In this document: in pieces, positions 20,829-32,825 of the stretch
Numbering within the stretch: position 1 is the stretch's first letter
Layout: each line of letters starts with the position of its first letter
Origin: Mactromeris polynyma
Taxonomy: Eukaryota > Mollusca > Bivalvia > Venerida > Mactridae
DNA length: 64,000 bases
Assembly (NCBI GenBank): GCA_032209605.1
Contig: JASFXZ010000005.1
Span: 28,632,905-28,696,904, forward strand
Direction: 5' to 3'
The notes under the pieces: model-generated
The model's database searches: none
What the model saw: the letters and a program-made list of their open reading frames with translations, nothing else
Told to the model about the DNA's origin: nothing
Translations under genes and position numbers: made by a program

Positions 20829-21309
20829 AAGTACTTTTGGCCAATGCACATATACTATATTACACTTTTAGAAAATGTGATAACAACTTCGAAACGTGTT
20901 TTAATTGACGCGTCCGTACCAGTATTAGCTTGCGATATCTTTCGAGTGAAAATATCACATCAGCATATTATCGTCTGCCTTTAATCTTATCGGGCAGACT
21001 GGTTTCTGTACCGAGTACCATTATACAGATGTCTTTTTGAAAATGATTAAACAACCAGTATATAGGATATTTTACCGTTTATTAACATAATATTGATAAA
21101 CAGTTCATTCATCTGTTGATAATATCGATCAAATGTACTTTCTAATCCCATGAAAAACTAGTAGAACATTCTTATGACAATATGGCTCGGTTTTTGATAG
21201 AAATCGAATGATTTACGAAATACCGGCGGTTATTTCTTGACTTGAAGATAACTCCGTAACTAAAAACTTTCAATCAAAAACTGTGGAATCGTGAGGTAAA
21301 TATTAAAAC
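20829..21309. other. unannotated AT-rich DNA
   Basis: No gene or repeat recognised. Confidence 0.5.
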
Positions 21310-21435
21310 CTGCCAGGTTTCTAACAAGCGGGATTGTTACAAGTTTTGTGTGTGCTTAACTTGATGAAACAAAAGTTTTTGAAAGATGTCTTAGGCAATG
21401 TAACAACGACACTTCATGAAAGCCTTTCAAATCAA
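21310..21435 (+). repeat. old repeat family V (copy 1)
   Basis: AACAAGCGGGATTGTTACAAG through GCAACG-like and CTTTCAAA words match 45238-45380 (AACAAGCGGGGATTTTACAAG...CCCTTTCAAA). Diverged, about 125 bp aligned by eye. Confidence 0.5.
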
Positions 21436-21620
21436 TCGATCGATCAATCAATCAGTAAGTATGTTAGTCAAACAATCAAACAATCAGTATGTAAGTAAAT
21501 CAATCAATCAATTTATAAGTCAATCAATCAATCAATCATGTAAAAAATCCGAACTAAATCAGTCATCAAACTGATCACACTCTGTCCCTCCATCATTCCG
21601 TCAGTGAATCAATTAATTAA
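21425..21620 (+). repeat. ATCA tetranucleotide microsatellite
   Basis: Interrupted runs of ATCA/AATC (for example at 21434-21460, 21500-21540 and 21605-21625), with GTAAGT and CCATC interruptions. Confidence 0.85.
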
Positions 21621-21625
21621 TCAAT

Positions 21626-24134
21626 AAAACTTTTTCAAAATATAATGTTCACATTTTATATTCTAAAGATTTGCGTTAGTGTTTGGCTTAGTTTTCATTA
21701 AATTTTAAATTATCAGGATTTTACATTTTTATTGTTGCTTAATAACTAGGCTTGAGGTGGAGTATGCTAATCTTTTCAATTTGATTTTGGATTTTTTTTG
21801 TGCAGGCAGAATCTTAATGTAAGCAGTCCATCAATGGTTCGCAATGTGGAGTTGAGTTTATTTACCCTCGCCACCGGGATATCCCATATGGGCGATCATC
21901 AATCAATGGTTCAAATAATTTTCTTATATATATAAGGTAACTAAATAAATTTAACTATTTTTAAATTGCATAATGTATGTTAAATTTAATTTCACAGCGA
22001 TTGCAAGTCATGATAAACTAGGCAGTGCTTTACTTAATTTATTTTTGATAGAGCTTTTATCGGAAAAAAATAAAAAAGTATGTAATTTTTTATAAAGGGA
22101 GGTAATTTACCAAAATACTTCAAAATATTTAAAAATGTAAGTTTAAGTCTTGGAAGTGACATAATTTGGCAACAATGTCAACGTTCTTATGTTTTACAAC
22201 TACAATGAACTTCATTTGCCATAAATAAATCATACTTTTGAAAGAAATAAGCAAAATTGCGAATTTCAATTAAATCATGTGTATGTAAAATTTAGGCAGC
22301 AATATGTTCAAAATGAAATTTTGCAAAAACCAGACGGTAAATGTTTCTGAACTTTGGATATAGTTGATGCAATACATTACAAATAATTTTCATTGAAGAC
22401 AATATGACGGCCAACTGATACTTGGGTTTTTTGACATAGTCAATATTTTGATGTTCGCATGATATATTCCTTATTTTAAATATTTTCTGACACAAATGTG
22501 CTGCCTAAAAATATTTTTTTTGATTTTGTTTTCGAATTTTTCTAACTTGTCTTAAATTTGCAAGTCTGTTTAGTGCAACGGTGGTTTCACTATATGAAAA
22601 TAGGAAGAAATAAGAAAATAAATGTGATTTTCCATTTATCGATTCATTTTTTAAGGATTAAGTTTTTTCAGAGAACAAAACGGGCCAATATTTTTTTGTG
22701 GACGGGTAAAAAATTATAAGATTTTCAAATTATATCCGCATTATTATATAGATTGAAACAACAACTGTTTCATTTATCGCAGACATTATGTCACTGTTAC
22801 CTTAAGTGAGTATTGACACATGATTGAGTTCAGTAGATGAAGTCTGATTTAATTTTTATTAAAGGATTTGTGCTTTTTGACGTTTTCGTATTAATTGTGC
22901 TTTCCGCTTAATTAAGTAATTTTGTTTAATTACATTTTCCGTTTTATGTTGCGCAAAATGACGTGTATAACTAAAATACCCACATTTAAAGGTGCATAGC
23001 CTTACTGTTTTGACAAACTATGCTTAGTCATAAATATGAGAACATTGGTGGTAGCTGCCTTCATACAGCTGTACTCTACAACACTGCATTGTCACTGTTC
23101 TTACGCCAAACCCACCAATACAAGTGTCCGATATGGGTACCTTTTATCCTGACCTACGCACCGAGTTAGCGCTAGCATAGGACATATCTGTATCTGACTC
23201 GTATTGAACAGTACAAGGACACTTCTAATAATAGTTACAAAAAAATAAATAAAAAAAATAGTTACAATGCAAAGGTTTAGAGTATGTCTGTTTGTAGGCA
23301 TTAACTTGCCATTTTCTCAAAATCCTTACTCCATCATATTTTGATGTTTATATCTTAGCAGTAGCATTAGTGTTTCTCACAGCGTACAAGATAGACAATA
23401 AAATTGTTTTTAATGTACATCATTTTATGTAAATAGCTTTTTACAATAACACACTATTGTCCATGAATGCATCATAAAAATGTCAGAATGCATTATTATT
23501 GAAACATTAACCTGCAATGAAAACAAGCATGCATTCACTTCAAGATTAAATATAATGAATGAAGCACGAATAAAACGTGTTTTTTATCAATTTCAATGGC
23601 TCAACATTTCTGCCTTGTTGTACCTGTGATTATAATTATGTATACCTATTAATACGTTACTAAAACTATGTCCCACTCAAAACTGTTTTTGAGTAGGGGC
23701 TTTCTTCATGGGTAGGTAGGCTTATGCCAAACAAAATCGTTTTTTTCAGTTATGGCTTTATAGTACAGACTTTTGAGATAAGTCCTGTAGTAACAAATAT
23801 ACGTAAAACGAAATCAGTGTCAATCCACCCATCCATTCAAAAGTTATAGATAGGAAACCAATGTGTTAGTCAAAAAAGGACAATAACACCCCAACAGATT
23901 TATATATATATATTTATATATGAGCTGTTACATGACAAGGCCTGTATTAGAGATTTTGACTTGTTTACATTTTCTAACAGATAGTTCCATTTAATACCAA
24001 AAGTATTTAAATCTATTTTTCTTTATATAGAAGTTTAAATATTATGAACAATATGCAAAGGTAAAATACAAATGACATCTTGTCAGGAACGCTGACCTCA
24101 AATGTACATTACTTCTTAAAAAATCTGTTTTTCA
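21626..24134. other. unannotated AT-rich DNA (2.5 kb)
   Basis: Two small notes: an AAAGGGAGGTAATTTACC word at 22093, related to the arms at 834/1099, and a TA-rich run near 23900. Frames of 60-67 codons show no domain. No gene is supported. Confidence 0.45.
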
Positions 24135-24188
24135 GGTTGAAAAAACCAACTTACGTAACACGTCTAATAATGTTCTTGATCATAATTA
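24135..24188 (+). CDS. candidate terminal exon, unidentified
   Basis: A good acceptor, AAATCTGTTTTTCAG, ends at about 24134. The following 17 codons (VEKTNLRNTSNNVLDHN) end at TAA. The phase (0) matches the donor at 18498. That compatibility alone is weak evidence, and no domain is recognisable. Confidence 0.12.
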
Positions 24189-24209
24189 AGCAACCAAGAC
24201 ACTTCGTTT

Positions 24210-24644
24210 GTGATGTCAAACTTTCTCTTGGAAATATTCGACATCATAAGCAACGTCACTAACACAGGTTTAGTTGTGGTTGCGTCCAATTGTTTAATAT
24301 TAATTCATTCTTATGTTACACCACACACAACACTTTTAGACAATATCACAAGATTTCTCAGCTATGAGCAAGGGAGTAATTGCTTCAATGTGAATGTTTT
24401 CTATAAATATATATACTCCAATAATTATTCGATAAAAGTGAAGGTACTTACATCTTCGTCTATGAACGATTTTCCGGCCAATAGTATCACACAATTAAGT
24501 AGAACTATAGACTTAATTATTAAATCCATGACGTCATTTGACACTGACCACTTAGACATAGACTATAAAATGTCACGAAGATTGTATCTCTTGCTCAATA
24601 TCCACGTTGTTGATGACGAATTCCATTTTCTACTGATTAATTAA
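24210..24644 (+). CDS. uncharacterised 144-codon open frame
   Basis: Longest frame in the window that is not inside an obvious repeat. It starts MMSNFLLEIFDIISN, has one moderately hydrophobic stretch at about residues 18-34 (GLVVVASNCLILIHSY), and ends VVDDEFHFLLIN. No domain, catalytic motif or signal peptide is evident; composition (Ile, Asn, Leu, Ser) is what translated AT-rich DNA gives. No promoter, splice site or poly(A) signal supports it. It may be chance or a retrogene fragment. Confidence 0.15.
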   Translation: MMSNFLLEIFDIISNVTNTGLVVVASNCLILIHSYVTPHTTLLDNITRFLSYEQGSNCFNVNVFYKYIYSNNYSIKVKVLTSSSMNDFPANSITQLSRTIDLIIKSMTSFDTDHLDIDYKMSRRLYLLLNIHVVDDEFHFLLIN

Positions 24645-25953
24645 TGAGTAATATTTACATAAAATGAATTGTAGAGAGATATACGAGTCAATATTTAATC
24701 AAATTTTAGTAATGGCTAAAACAAATAAGTTTTGCACGTATAGCTTATACATGTGTATTACTCCACAGTAATGAATTAACAACACAGGTACTATTTAGCT
24801 CAATAAACAATTTTCAAAATTTAGGTCTATATTATTATCAACAGTTGTTGAGTTATCACCATTGTGAAAATTATTGTTGTTTCTTCGGGTGATGTTGCTG
24901 CCGTTGTTGTAATTGCTGTTGCTACTCTTAGTGATGATGTTGCTGAAAATGGTGTTAATGCTGTTTTTTCTGTACTAAGTGTTGTTGCTATTTTAAGATT
25001 ACGACACAGTGATTCAAAGTTTGATGTCGTTTTTTGTTGCTGCTGAATAATAGTTGCTCTAAATGTTTATTACATTAATCAAAATGGTAATACCGCCTTT
25101 CTTTCTGATAACGGCGCTGTGATAAGTTTATGCCATACGATAAATGTATCAAAATAAAATCCATTGAATGAAACACGATTTTTTTATTCACACTTCCCTC
25201 CTTTTTGTGAAGTTTGTTCCTTAAACTTGATATCAAATCAATTGGAGCAATAATATTTGCAAATACACTCATTCTGTTTACGACGCTGTTGAAACGCAAC
25301 CGATAAGGTTAAGTGTTTATAGTTACGGAAACCGGTTTTCACCATTGAGTTTTAAACAGGTTGGAACAAACTTTTCAGACATTTGAAATACCTCGGATGT
25401 TAGTCTCAACAATAATAAATATACATGTATTATGTCGGGTTGGTGGGCTAGAGTTTTCAAAACTGTATTCTCCAGAGGGAATTAACGTAGACAATAACCC
25501 CGAAAGTCAGTTCATTTAATGAACAAGAAACGATATATTAACTCAAGCTATGTGTTAAGACAGACACATTAACCTTCGCTTACTTCATTTCAAGTTCACA
25601 TGGCACAAACAGAACTCCTTAGCTGATAAAATGCCACAAGTATTTGAACTGTAGCAAATAATTTACAAGACCCTTGAACCAATTTAAACCCACTCCTTTC
25701 TTAACATATTCTTAAAGCCATCTCATAAACAGGTCATAAAATGATTGGTGTTCGTGTACTTTCTACATACCATTATCATGACTAGTGATAACTTAATCGA
25801 ATATACTCATGACAGTTCAACTCTCCGCTTGCTATGCATAATAGTTTTGGTAGTTTACTTTCAATGTGTAGAGCTTCACCTGAAGACGTGTAGCTAAGTT
25901 CAAATTAAGTGAAGGAGACGGACTTAATTATCAAAGGATAGAGTGCATTAACT
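24645..25953. other. unannotated DNA with degenerate GTT/GCT repeat
   Basis: A decayed trinucleotide patch (GTTGTT, GTTGCTG) at 24866-25042 resembles the array at 6273. Frames across it are Val/Ala-rich artefacts. Nothing else recognised. Confidence 0.5.
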
Positions 25954-26010
25954 ATCAGTGCGGAAATCTGACACCGGTCCCGTACTTTTAGTTACCGCAC
26001 TGATTTTTTA
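25954..26010 (+). repeat. 10-bp perfect stem followed by T-run
   Basis: ATCAGTGCGG (25954-25963) and CCGCACTGAT (25995-26004) form a perfect stem with a 31-nt loop containing ACACCGGTCCCG. TTTTTT follows directly. A hairpin plus oligo-T looks like the 3' end of a polymerase III transcript or a repeat terminus; no A/B box is seen upstream. Confidence 0.5.
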
Positions 26011-26862
26011 TCAATACTTTCCAGGATTGGTTCATCGTCATAGGGTTCATAATCACAATGCATGCTATGTTTATTTGGTTACAATTTTTTGGTGTTTTCA
26101 ATTTCAAAATCTCGACACATGTCATATACGTTAGTGACGTCACATGGTAAAGAGAAACTCCTATATGTACACACACATATTGTATAATTGGACTTCGATA
26201 CATAACAGATAGAGAGAAGACACTTGATTATTTTATGTTGTTGGTCTGCAGCCTGTAATCATAGCATAATTTGCAGTCCCATACAAATCTAAATTCGTTT
26301 CCTAAAAGGTCACATGGCATGATGACGCACATTGCACACCATGACAAACCCATTCATTTTAGGTCTAAGAACTCGCGTATCAAATTGTGTAAAAAAATAT
26401 TGGAAAAATAATCTTCAGGTAATTGCTTCAATAAATCTCAATAACGATGCAGATATCGAACACGTATCTGATGATTTTCTGAAATCATTCAAATCTTCAA
26501 ATCGTCGCATTATTTCCAGAACATCATAACTTGTTTTTCGTCTTTTTGAGAAAAACAACTTTAAAGATATACCCTCTTGAGATAATTTTACATACGGGGT
26601 CATGGAATCGCATTTTATTTAAGTTATGTGCATTCCAGAACAATATAAGAGTACAGATAGAAAGAGCTTGGAAAGACGGTTTCAACGATACCAAGTACTC
26701 AAAATCGCGTTACGGGGTTCTGGAAATAAGGCGACGAAATGTCAACAAATTAAGGTAGTTCGAGCTTTCAGCATTGAATATTTTTCTGTCATTTCATAAA
26801 AGTTTTATTTTTCGAAACATAACTCAAAATCTTTCAATGACGAATATCACATCCACGGTATC
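26011..26862. other. unannotated DNA with an inverted repeat
   Basis: TCGTCGCATTATTTCCAGAA (26502-26521) is the inverse of TTCTGGAAATAAGGCGACGA (26718-26737) with one mismatch. A partial third copy (TACGGGGTCATGGAATCGC) is near 26593. Short frames on both strands (62-75 codons) derive from these arms and even share a VLEI peptide, so they are repeat by-products, not genes. Confidence 0.5.
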
Positions 26863-28133
26863 AATAGAAGTATGCAATTCGATGTATTTGGTCAAAACTG
26901 CAGTGCAGGAAAAGTCACATCATAAATTAGAACTTCTCTCAAATCTAGACAAAAATGGAGAAACCACACACAGTGAGGGGATATAAGCAACAACAACGTG
27001 ACCAGCAGTAACACGCAGGTAGATGGACACGATAGCAACACAGAGAAGCTACGGACATGTCAAGCAACTAATAGCTTCCCTGTATGAATTACAAACACAG
27101 GAAACAAACTTGTGTTGATACATTATCATAAGTCAAACTGACAAGGAGAACAAACGCGTCACCCGGAGCTGCAACTTCTACGACCTTCAGCTGGTCGTCG
27201 GGTTCTCTACCGACTGAGCTAACGATATGGGCGCATTATCCAAGAACAAGTTTGGAAATAGCATCCATTCTTATAAAACAGGAAGAAGCATGACGCAAAA
27301 TGATTCAAAATTGTTAAAACAGTATTGAATGCATGGACTGAAATAGGAATGAATGCCAGCCAATAATAATAATACTGTTCATTTCCCCAGCATTAACAAA
27401 ACATTCCTTTTTATCTAGTTTGACAGCACCAAGCATCACATGGTAAAGCATGCGGCAAATGACTGTTGTGTATCTCATTGAAGTGATATCCAAACAATTC
27501 TATATGTACGATACTTCCGCCGTTTTGAACATCGCTAGGAGGTATAGAAGCTGCCGTTGATCTGATTTTAACGAGATTGGTTTTTAGTAAAGTAATGTGT
27601 TGATTCCATAAATCAACATCTTGCAAGCGCAAACGAAAGCACGTTTTCTAGACAAAATATCAAAATTTCTCATCTTGTTCAAATTCTCGACCTATTTTAT
27701 TACTAGTATACTGCTCTTTGCATTCGTAGTTTTCTGTGGAATTCAAACAAGATCAAACTAAAAAATGTGTATGTTTCAATTTACAGCAATAAAATCTCCG
27801 CCACTGATTAAGATCATTATATAATATTGAAAAAAGGAATTCGGAAACCAATGTACGAAATGATTTATTTTTTAATTCATACTACTTGACACTTGAAGCG
27901 CAATTGGGAGCGCACAAGACAACCAATCAATACGTCTGATGCTTGCTTCTCGATGCGAGGAGTATGTGTATTAACATGATGTGCAAGTTAAACTAGTGAA
28001 TACATCAAACATTTATTCTGTTTCAGAATTTGATTCATGCGGGGATAGTGTCCGTTTAATAGGAATTTTTGAACGTTATCATACCACTGTGCATACTAAT
28101 GGTACTTTCAGAAAATTTCGGAAGATGTAAGGA
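26863..28133 (-). repeat. 1.28-kb dispersed repeat, minus copy
   Basis: Inverted counterpart of 32826-34112. Collinear landmarks on the minus strand: ACATCTTCCG start (about 28133), GTATGCACA-TGGTAT, ATCCCCGCATGAATCA, CAATATTATATAATGATC, a GGAATCAACACATTAC segment, a tRNA A-box-like TTAGCTCAGTCGGTAGAG (complement of 27204-27222) followed by AACCCGACGACCAGCTG, and ATTTTTGTCTAGAT. I judge identity at roughly 80% with several indels. A 73-codon frame here matches the start of a longer frame in the other copy and then diverges after an indel, which argues against conserved coding. Confidence 0.85.
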
Positions 28134-28361
28134 ACTAGGCGTAAAGGCCAAATATTATGTGAACTTAAAGCCACATTCTTATTCCGCACAACAGCTGTTT
28201 TTGTCCATTTGGTTTCACATGAGAAAAGCTATAAAATAATGGTGAGGTATTCAGCCAATGAAAACATCTTTGTTTGAAAGTATTGACCAATAGACATCGT
28301 GTTCACAATAACGATATTCTTAACTAATTTTAAATCAACTGTATTCTTGTCAAATACCATG

Positions 28362-28905
28362 AGGTCTAGAGCTTTAATATTTGGTGTGTAGCATTGTCTA
28401 GTGGTCCTCTTACCAGATCGCATAAATTATTAAGTTCTATAAGAAAAGATGGCAGCCAGGGGGCCGGACTTGTTCCCTATATGTATATAGTGGAAACTAT
28501 AAACATCATTTCCTCCAAAACCACTCAATGGATTTTGACCAAACTTCACACGAATAATCCTTAGGTGATCCTCTTCGGAAATTATATAAATGGTTCAGGT
28601 CTGTTGCATAAGTAAGTCACAGGAGCTAAAAATAGGTTTTAAAAGTGTAAACTTTGAAAATCTTCTTGTCCCAAACCATAAGGTCTAGAGCTTTGATATT
28701 TGGTGTGTAGCATTGGCTAGTGGTCCTCTTACAAGATTGCATACATTATTAAGTTCTGTCAAAAAACATGGACGCCAGCGGGTTGGCCGTGTTCGCTATA
28801 TGTATATAGTGGAAACTATAAATGACTTTTTCTCCTAAACCACTTGATAAATTTTGATCAAATTTTGCAGAAATGATCCTTAGGTGGTCCTCTTGAAATC
28901 TTTCG
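28362..28905 (+). repeat. 319-bp tandem unit of a composite repeat
   Basis: AGGTCTAGAGCTTT...ATTTGGTGTGTAGCATTG occurs at 28362 and again at 28681. Each unit continues through GGAAACTATAAA, a TCCTxxAACCACT block and CCTTAGGTGxTCCTCTT. The second unit is cut off near 28905. From memory this unit type is abundant in bivalve genomes. Confidence 0.85.
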
Positions 28906-29190
28906 TAAATACGAATTTTTATTTCGTAAATACGAATTATTTTAGTTCGTAAAAACAAATTATTTTTTTGTAAAAACAAATTATTATTTCGTAAAAACGA
29001 CTTATTTTTTGTAAAAACAAATTATTATTTCGTAAAAACGACTTATTTTTTCGTAAAAACTAATTATTATTTCATAAATACGAAATAGTATTTCGTAAAA
29101 ACGAATATTTTTTTTCGTATTTTTTTTATTATTTCGTAAAAACAACTTGTTTTTTGGTAAATATGAATTATTATTTCGTAAATACGAATG
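28906..29190 (+). repeat. TTCGTAAATACGAA minisatellite
   Basis: About a dozen imperfect units of roughly 20-25 bp built on TTTCGTAAAxACGAATTATTA. The word TTCGTAAATACGAA is itself nearly palindromic. Follows directly on the 319-bp units and precedes the hairpin end, so it is probably internal to one composite element. Confidence 0.8.
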
Positions 29191-29194
29191 GCAG

Positions 29195-29245
29195 TGTACT
29201 CGGGTGAGCGATATAGGGCCATCAAGGCCCTCTTGTCTTAATTGC
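29195..29245 (+). mobile_element. hairpin end of the composite repeat (Helitron-like?)
   Basis: ACTCGGGTGAGCGATATAGGGCCATCAAGGCCCTCTTGT, given here only as landmarks, holds a perfect AGGGCC/GGCCCT stem at 29214-29230. A hairpin near one end plus internal tandem arrays (28362-29190) is typical of non-autonomous Helitron/Helentron elements (family knowledge). No clear CTRR end is present, so the class is an inference. Confidence 0.4.
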
Positions 29246-32200
29246 TATTCGTGAAGCAATCACAATTCATATCAGTAAGGAACAGTTTAACTGCGTCAAA
29301 ACATGAATGGATAGGATTAATGGTGTTTGTTTTTGCTGTGAGCAACAAAGCACCACCTTCATATTAAATATTATTAACAATATTCCCGAGTAAAAGGATA
29401 AGGGAATTATGTACAATCATGAATTATTATTTCTGCTTAGAAAGTCAACTAATCTTTGTTCAATGGGGTACAACTAACTTCCTATGAAGTATGAATTTTA
29501 TTCTGAATGCAAGGCCTACTCGCTTTAACACATCGGTATAACTGAAGGTTGCACACCACACTCAACACATGCATTAGTTCTGTGTACATTTGTGCAAATT
29601 GTGTGCACCCACGCGTATGATGTTACAGCTAATCAACTTTACATTACACACGAGACGAAGTAAAAGCTGAAAGTAATTGCAACTACATTTCTGAACCAAT
29701 AATGTTAAGATAGCAATTACTTTTAATGGCCATTGTTATTCAGTAAACCACAAAAAACGAAGTCAATCAATTGATCTTTCTAAAACGCTGTTGTCTTTGA
29801 TGTTACCATTCACGTTGTAAGAGAAATGAAGTTTGATGATATTTTCTATCCATATGTAATGGCCAAAACAACCCCTGCAGATGTTGCGTACTTTGACGTA
29901 CATTAACTGTCAAAGAGAGAGACGGAAAGTGTAAAAGAATAGAAGAAATAAGATGTTGATAAGTCAGAAATATAAATTTTCGGAAGATGTCAAAAAAGCT
30001 TAGTAGGTACGTAAATAAGAAACGATAGCTTAATGTGCCCGTTATAAATATCACGATACATTTGGAGCATAATGACTGTGACTAGCTACATTGTCGTACA
30101 TATTTTTTGTAATGTGATTACAAAAAAAACTATTTTATTTAAAAGCACTTTTAATGCACTCATGTATTTGATCGGTTATTTTGCCAATGTTTTTTATCAT
30201 ATTTATATAGAGCAATTAACTGAGTTTAAGATTCAATGTTACAAGTTATTCCACTGGGAACAGTTTAAATATATCGTGGTTTCGGGGTGGCTATGTTCTT
30301 TATAAGTAGCAATTACTTGTCAACCTCTTCATTAATTAGTCCAGCGGCTTCTCTAATAATAGTCCCTCTTCAGAAGAAAAACACCGCAATTCATAGCATT
30401 ACACACAATTGAGTAGTGGCCCTATTGTTGGATAGGAATTGTCATCGACGTTGTTTTAAATCAGTTACAAAAATGGGATTGATAAACAATATTATTTTAA
30501 ACTGATTCTATAGGTCTGTGTAATATGCAATAGAGGTATACATACTATGGAAAAAACATTGGTTCATATGGATAAGAATTTGTATTTCCGACATTTCGTT
30601 ATACAAAAGGTTAAAATTCCTGGTTTTAATAAAATGTACAAAGGTTGTTTCAAAAGCTATGCTGTAATTCGATCGAAGTAACCGTTTTGTTTATTATAAC
30701 AAGTTTCGGATTTAAATATACTGAACAGTAAATTCAACCACTTGGTTTTAGCCAATCAGCTGAATGCCTATCACGTTGCGCCAAGTTTTGCGTGTACGGG
30801 GCATGTTGGAGAACACTGATATTTTCTACCTTTAAATACAAGCTGAGTTGCGGGAAGAGATCTTGTCATGCAACATATACGTGTAGTTCATCCCTCTACT
30901 TGGACTACGGTACATTGGCTTTAATGGCATTCGTAATAAGTCTCACATACAGTGTTTACGTAAGGCATCTTTGAAGATGTGGGTTATGAATGCTGAACAG
31001 AATAGCCAGTTTGCAGTTGCTTGGACTACACCAACCGTTGGATGCACGTATTTTCCCGTGTATCTTCCGGGTTTGGTAAAATACATGTACCCCTGTCGCC
31101 ATCTGTCACATTATTATACAGTTGATTACAGTACCATTTTGGATACACATTTAGACTATTTCTAAACGCTAATACGCCTTTGTCCGCATATCAGACCACG
31201 TGGGATCCATCTTGCAGTAGTTTGTCTCATTTTTAAACAACATGTGTGGAAAAAGCATTAAATTTTGTTGATGCTTTTGGACAAAACATTTACATCAGAT
31301 TTCACAACATAAAAACTTTCTGTATGATATTTTATTGTGTTGCACTCGAAGGCGCTCTGAATTTGAGACACACTTAACCGAGCCAAGCACATGAATTTAA
31401 ATTATTTACCCACCTTAAAACTGTGATACAAACACGTCTTTGTTTCCATTGGAAATTCACAATTTCGGATATACTCGTATCTCATTAGCAAATACGTTTA
31501 AGTTGACAATTGGCCTTTAAAGACCTCTTGGTTTCATCAGCTATTTGTGTTTCATTTCCTGACAGTTTTTGCAGTAGCATCAATTACCACATAACGGTGA
31601 TGATTATAATGAGATTATTATAATAACGTATATTGTGTCGGTATTTAATTTGTGTTATTGTAGTGCACACGTTATTCGCTTCACTTGCAATACCGTAACG
31701 CATCATGACCAATTTCATTACACATTTTCAATTCCACCCATAACATGTAAGCTAAAGAGGAAATACCATACACAACGCGCGTAGTCATCACATCAGCACG
31801 AATGATATGGAGATATACATATAAATGCATAATCACAATGGTAAAAGCATAAACACGCAAATATAAAGTGTACCAAAACCAAGCCAGAGTTCACCGGTGA
31901 TGTTCTGTAAACGTCAGGTGTCGGCGGTCCAACGGTTGATAACCTTTATGCACCTGTATTCTTGATATCGTTTAATTACACGATTACTACAGGAAATATA
32001 TAATAATCTTCAAAGCAAATCGAACGTTTGAACATCTGGCATGCATACAAAAAGCTTCAGTACTGTTCAATTTCATTTCCGATTGATGCGATGTATCTGA
32101 ACTATATTTTCCTATTTCCTTTTCACCTAACCAAAATACCGCCTTTTTGAGTATACAATTTGTAATATGTTTTTTCGTTATTGTCCTTGTTTCGATGGTA

Positions 32201-32724
32201 ACACTTTTTAAAATCGTACTCTCGGTATAAATGAAGTGTTCAAAAGTGACACCACCCCAGTCGAATAGTTTGCGAGAGATGAACCTATTTTGATATAATT
32301 GTCATGACAACTCTTGTAATGGTCTCGGTAGTGTTTACTCGACTCGGAATATGACAGTCTAATTGATAGATGTACAACTACAGTGACCAATTTAAGATCA
32401 GGGATAACAAGTGTCATACACGTATCAGCACCTAACTCAAACAACAGAGAAAATTCTAGCTTTTGCCTGCAAAGAAGCATCATTGAACTAAGCGAATGAC
32501 CGTATGCATTACAGAAACACCAACGGTATGGTAATAAATACTCTAATTAATAGACATTATTGTTTGTGTTTTTGATCATAGGACTGTATCTTATTGCGCT
32601 ACTGATTGACAAGGCTATGGTTTGTCCTTTTTACTGATTAAATTCGACGTCTGCATTTTCTTTGCAATATGTGTGCTATGGACAGCCATCCAATCCATTA
32701 TTGCATTTCCTGCTTGACTTCTTT
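29246..32724. other. unannotated AT-rich DNA (3.5 kb)
   Basis: Frames of 60-91 codons (29803-30054 minus, 30072-30305, 30792-31165, 32208-32483 minus) carry no recognisable domain. Repeats were not noticed either. This is the spacer between the two inverted 1.28-kb repeats together with 28134-28361. Confidence 0.45.
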
Positions 32725-32825
32725 ATTCATGTTTACTATTTTTGTAATGCAAGAATAGTTAAGTTGTTACAAGGAACGCCACTTACACAAGACAAAGACT
32801 CCCCACACAAACTCTTGGGCGTACA
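32725..32825 (+). mobile_element. interspersed repeat R (copy 2, truncated)
   Basis: TTTACTATTTTTGTAATGC, then TTAAGTTGTTACAAGGAACG and CACAAGACAAAGACTCCCC, breaking off at CTCTTGGGC where the 1.28-kb repeat begins. Both R and about 25 bp of upstream flank are repeated at 34113-34215. Confidence 0.7.

Noticed and set aside
26332..26758. Neighbouring plus and minus frames sharing a VLEI peptide, possible small gene family
   Set aside because: The shared peptide comes from a 20-bp inverted repeat in the DNA; the frames are on opposite strands of the same palindromic structure.
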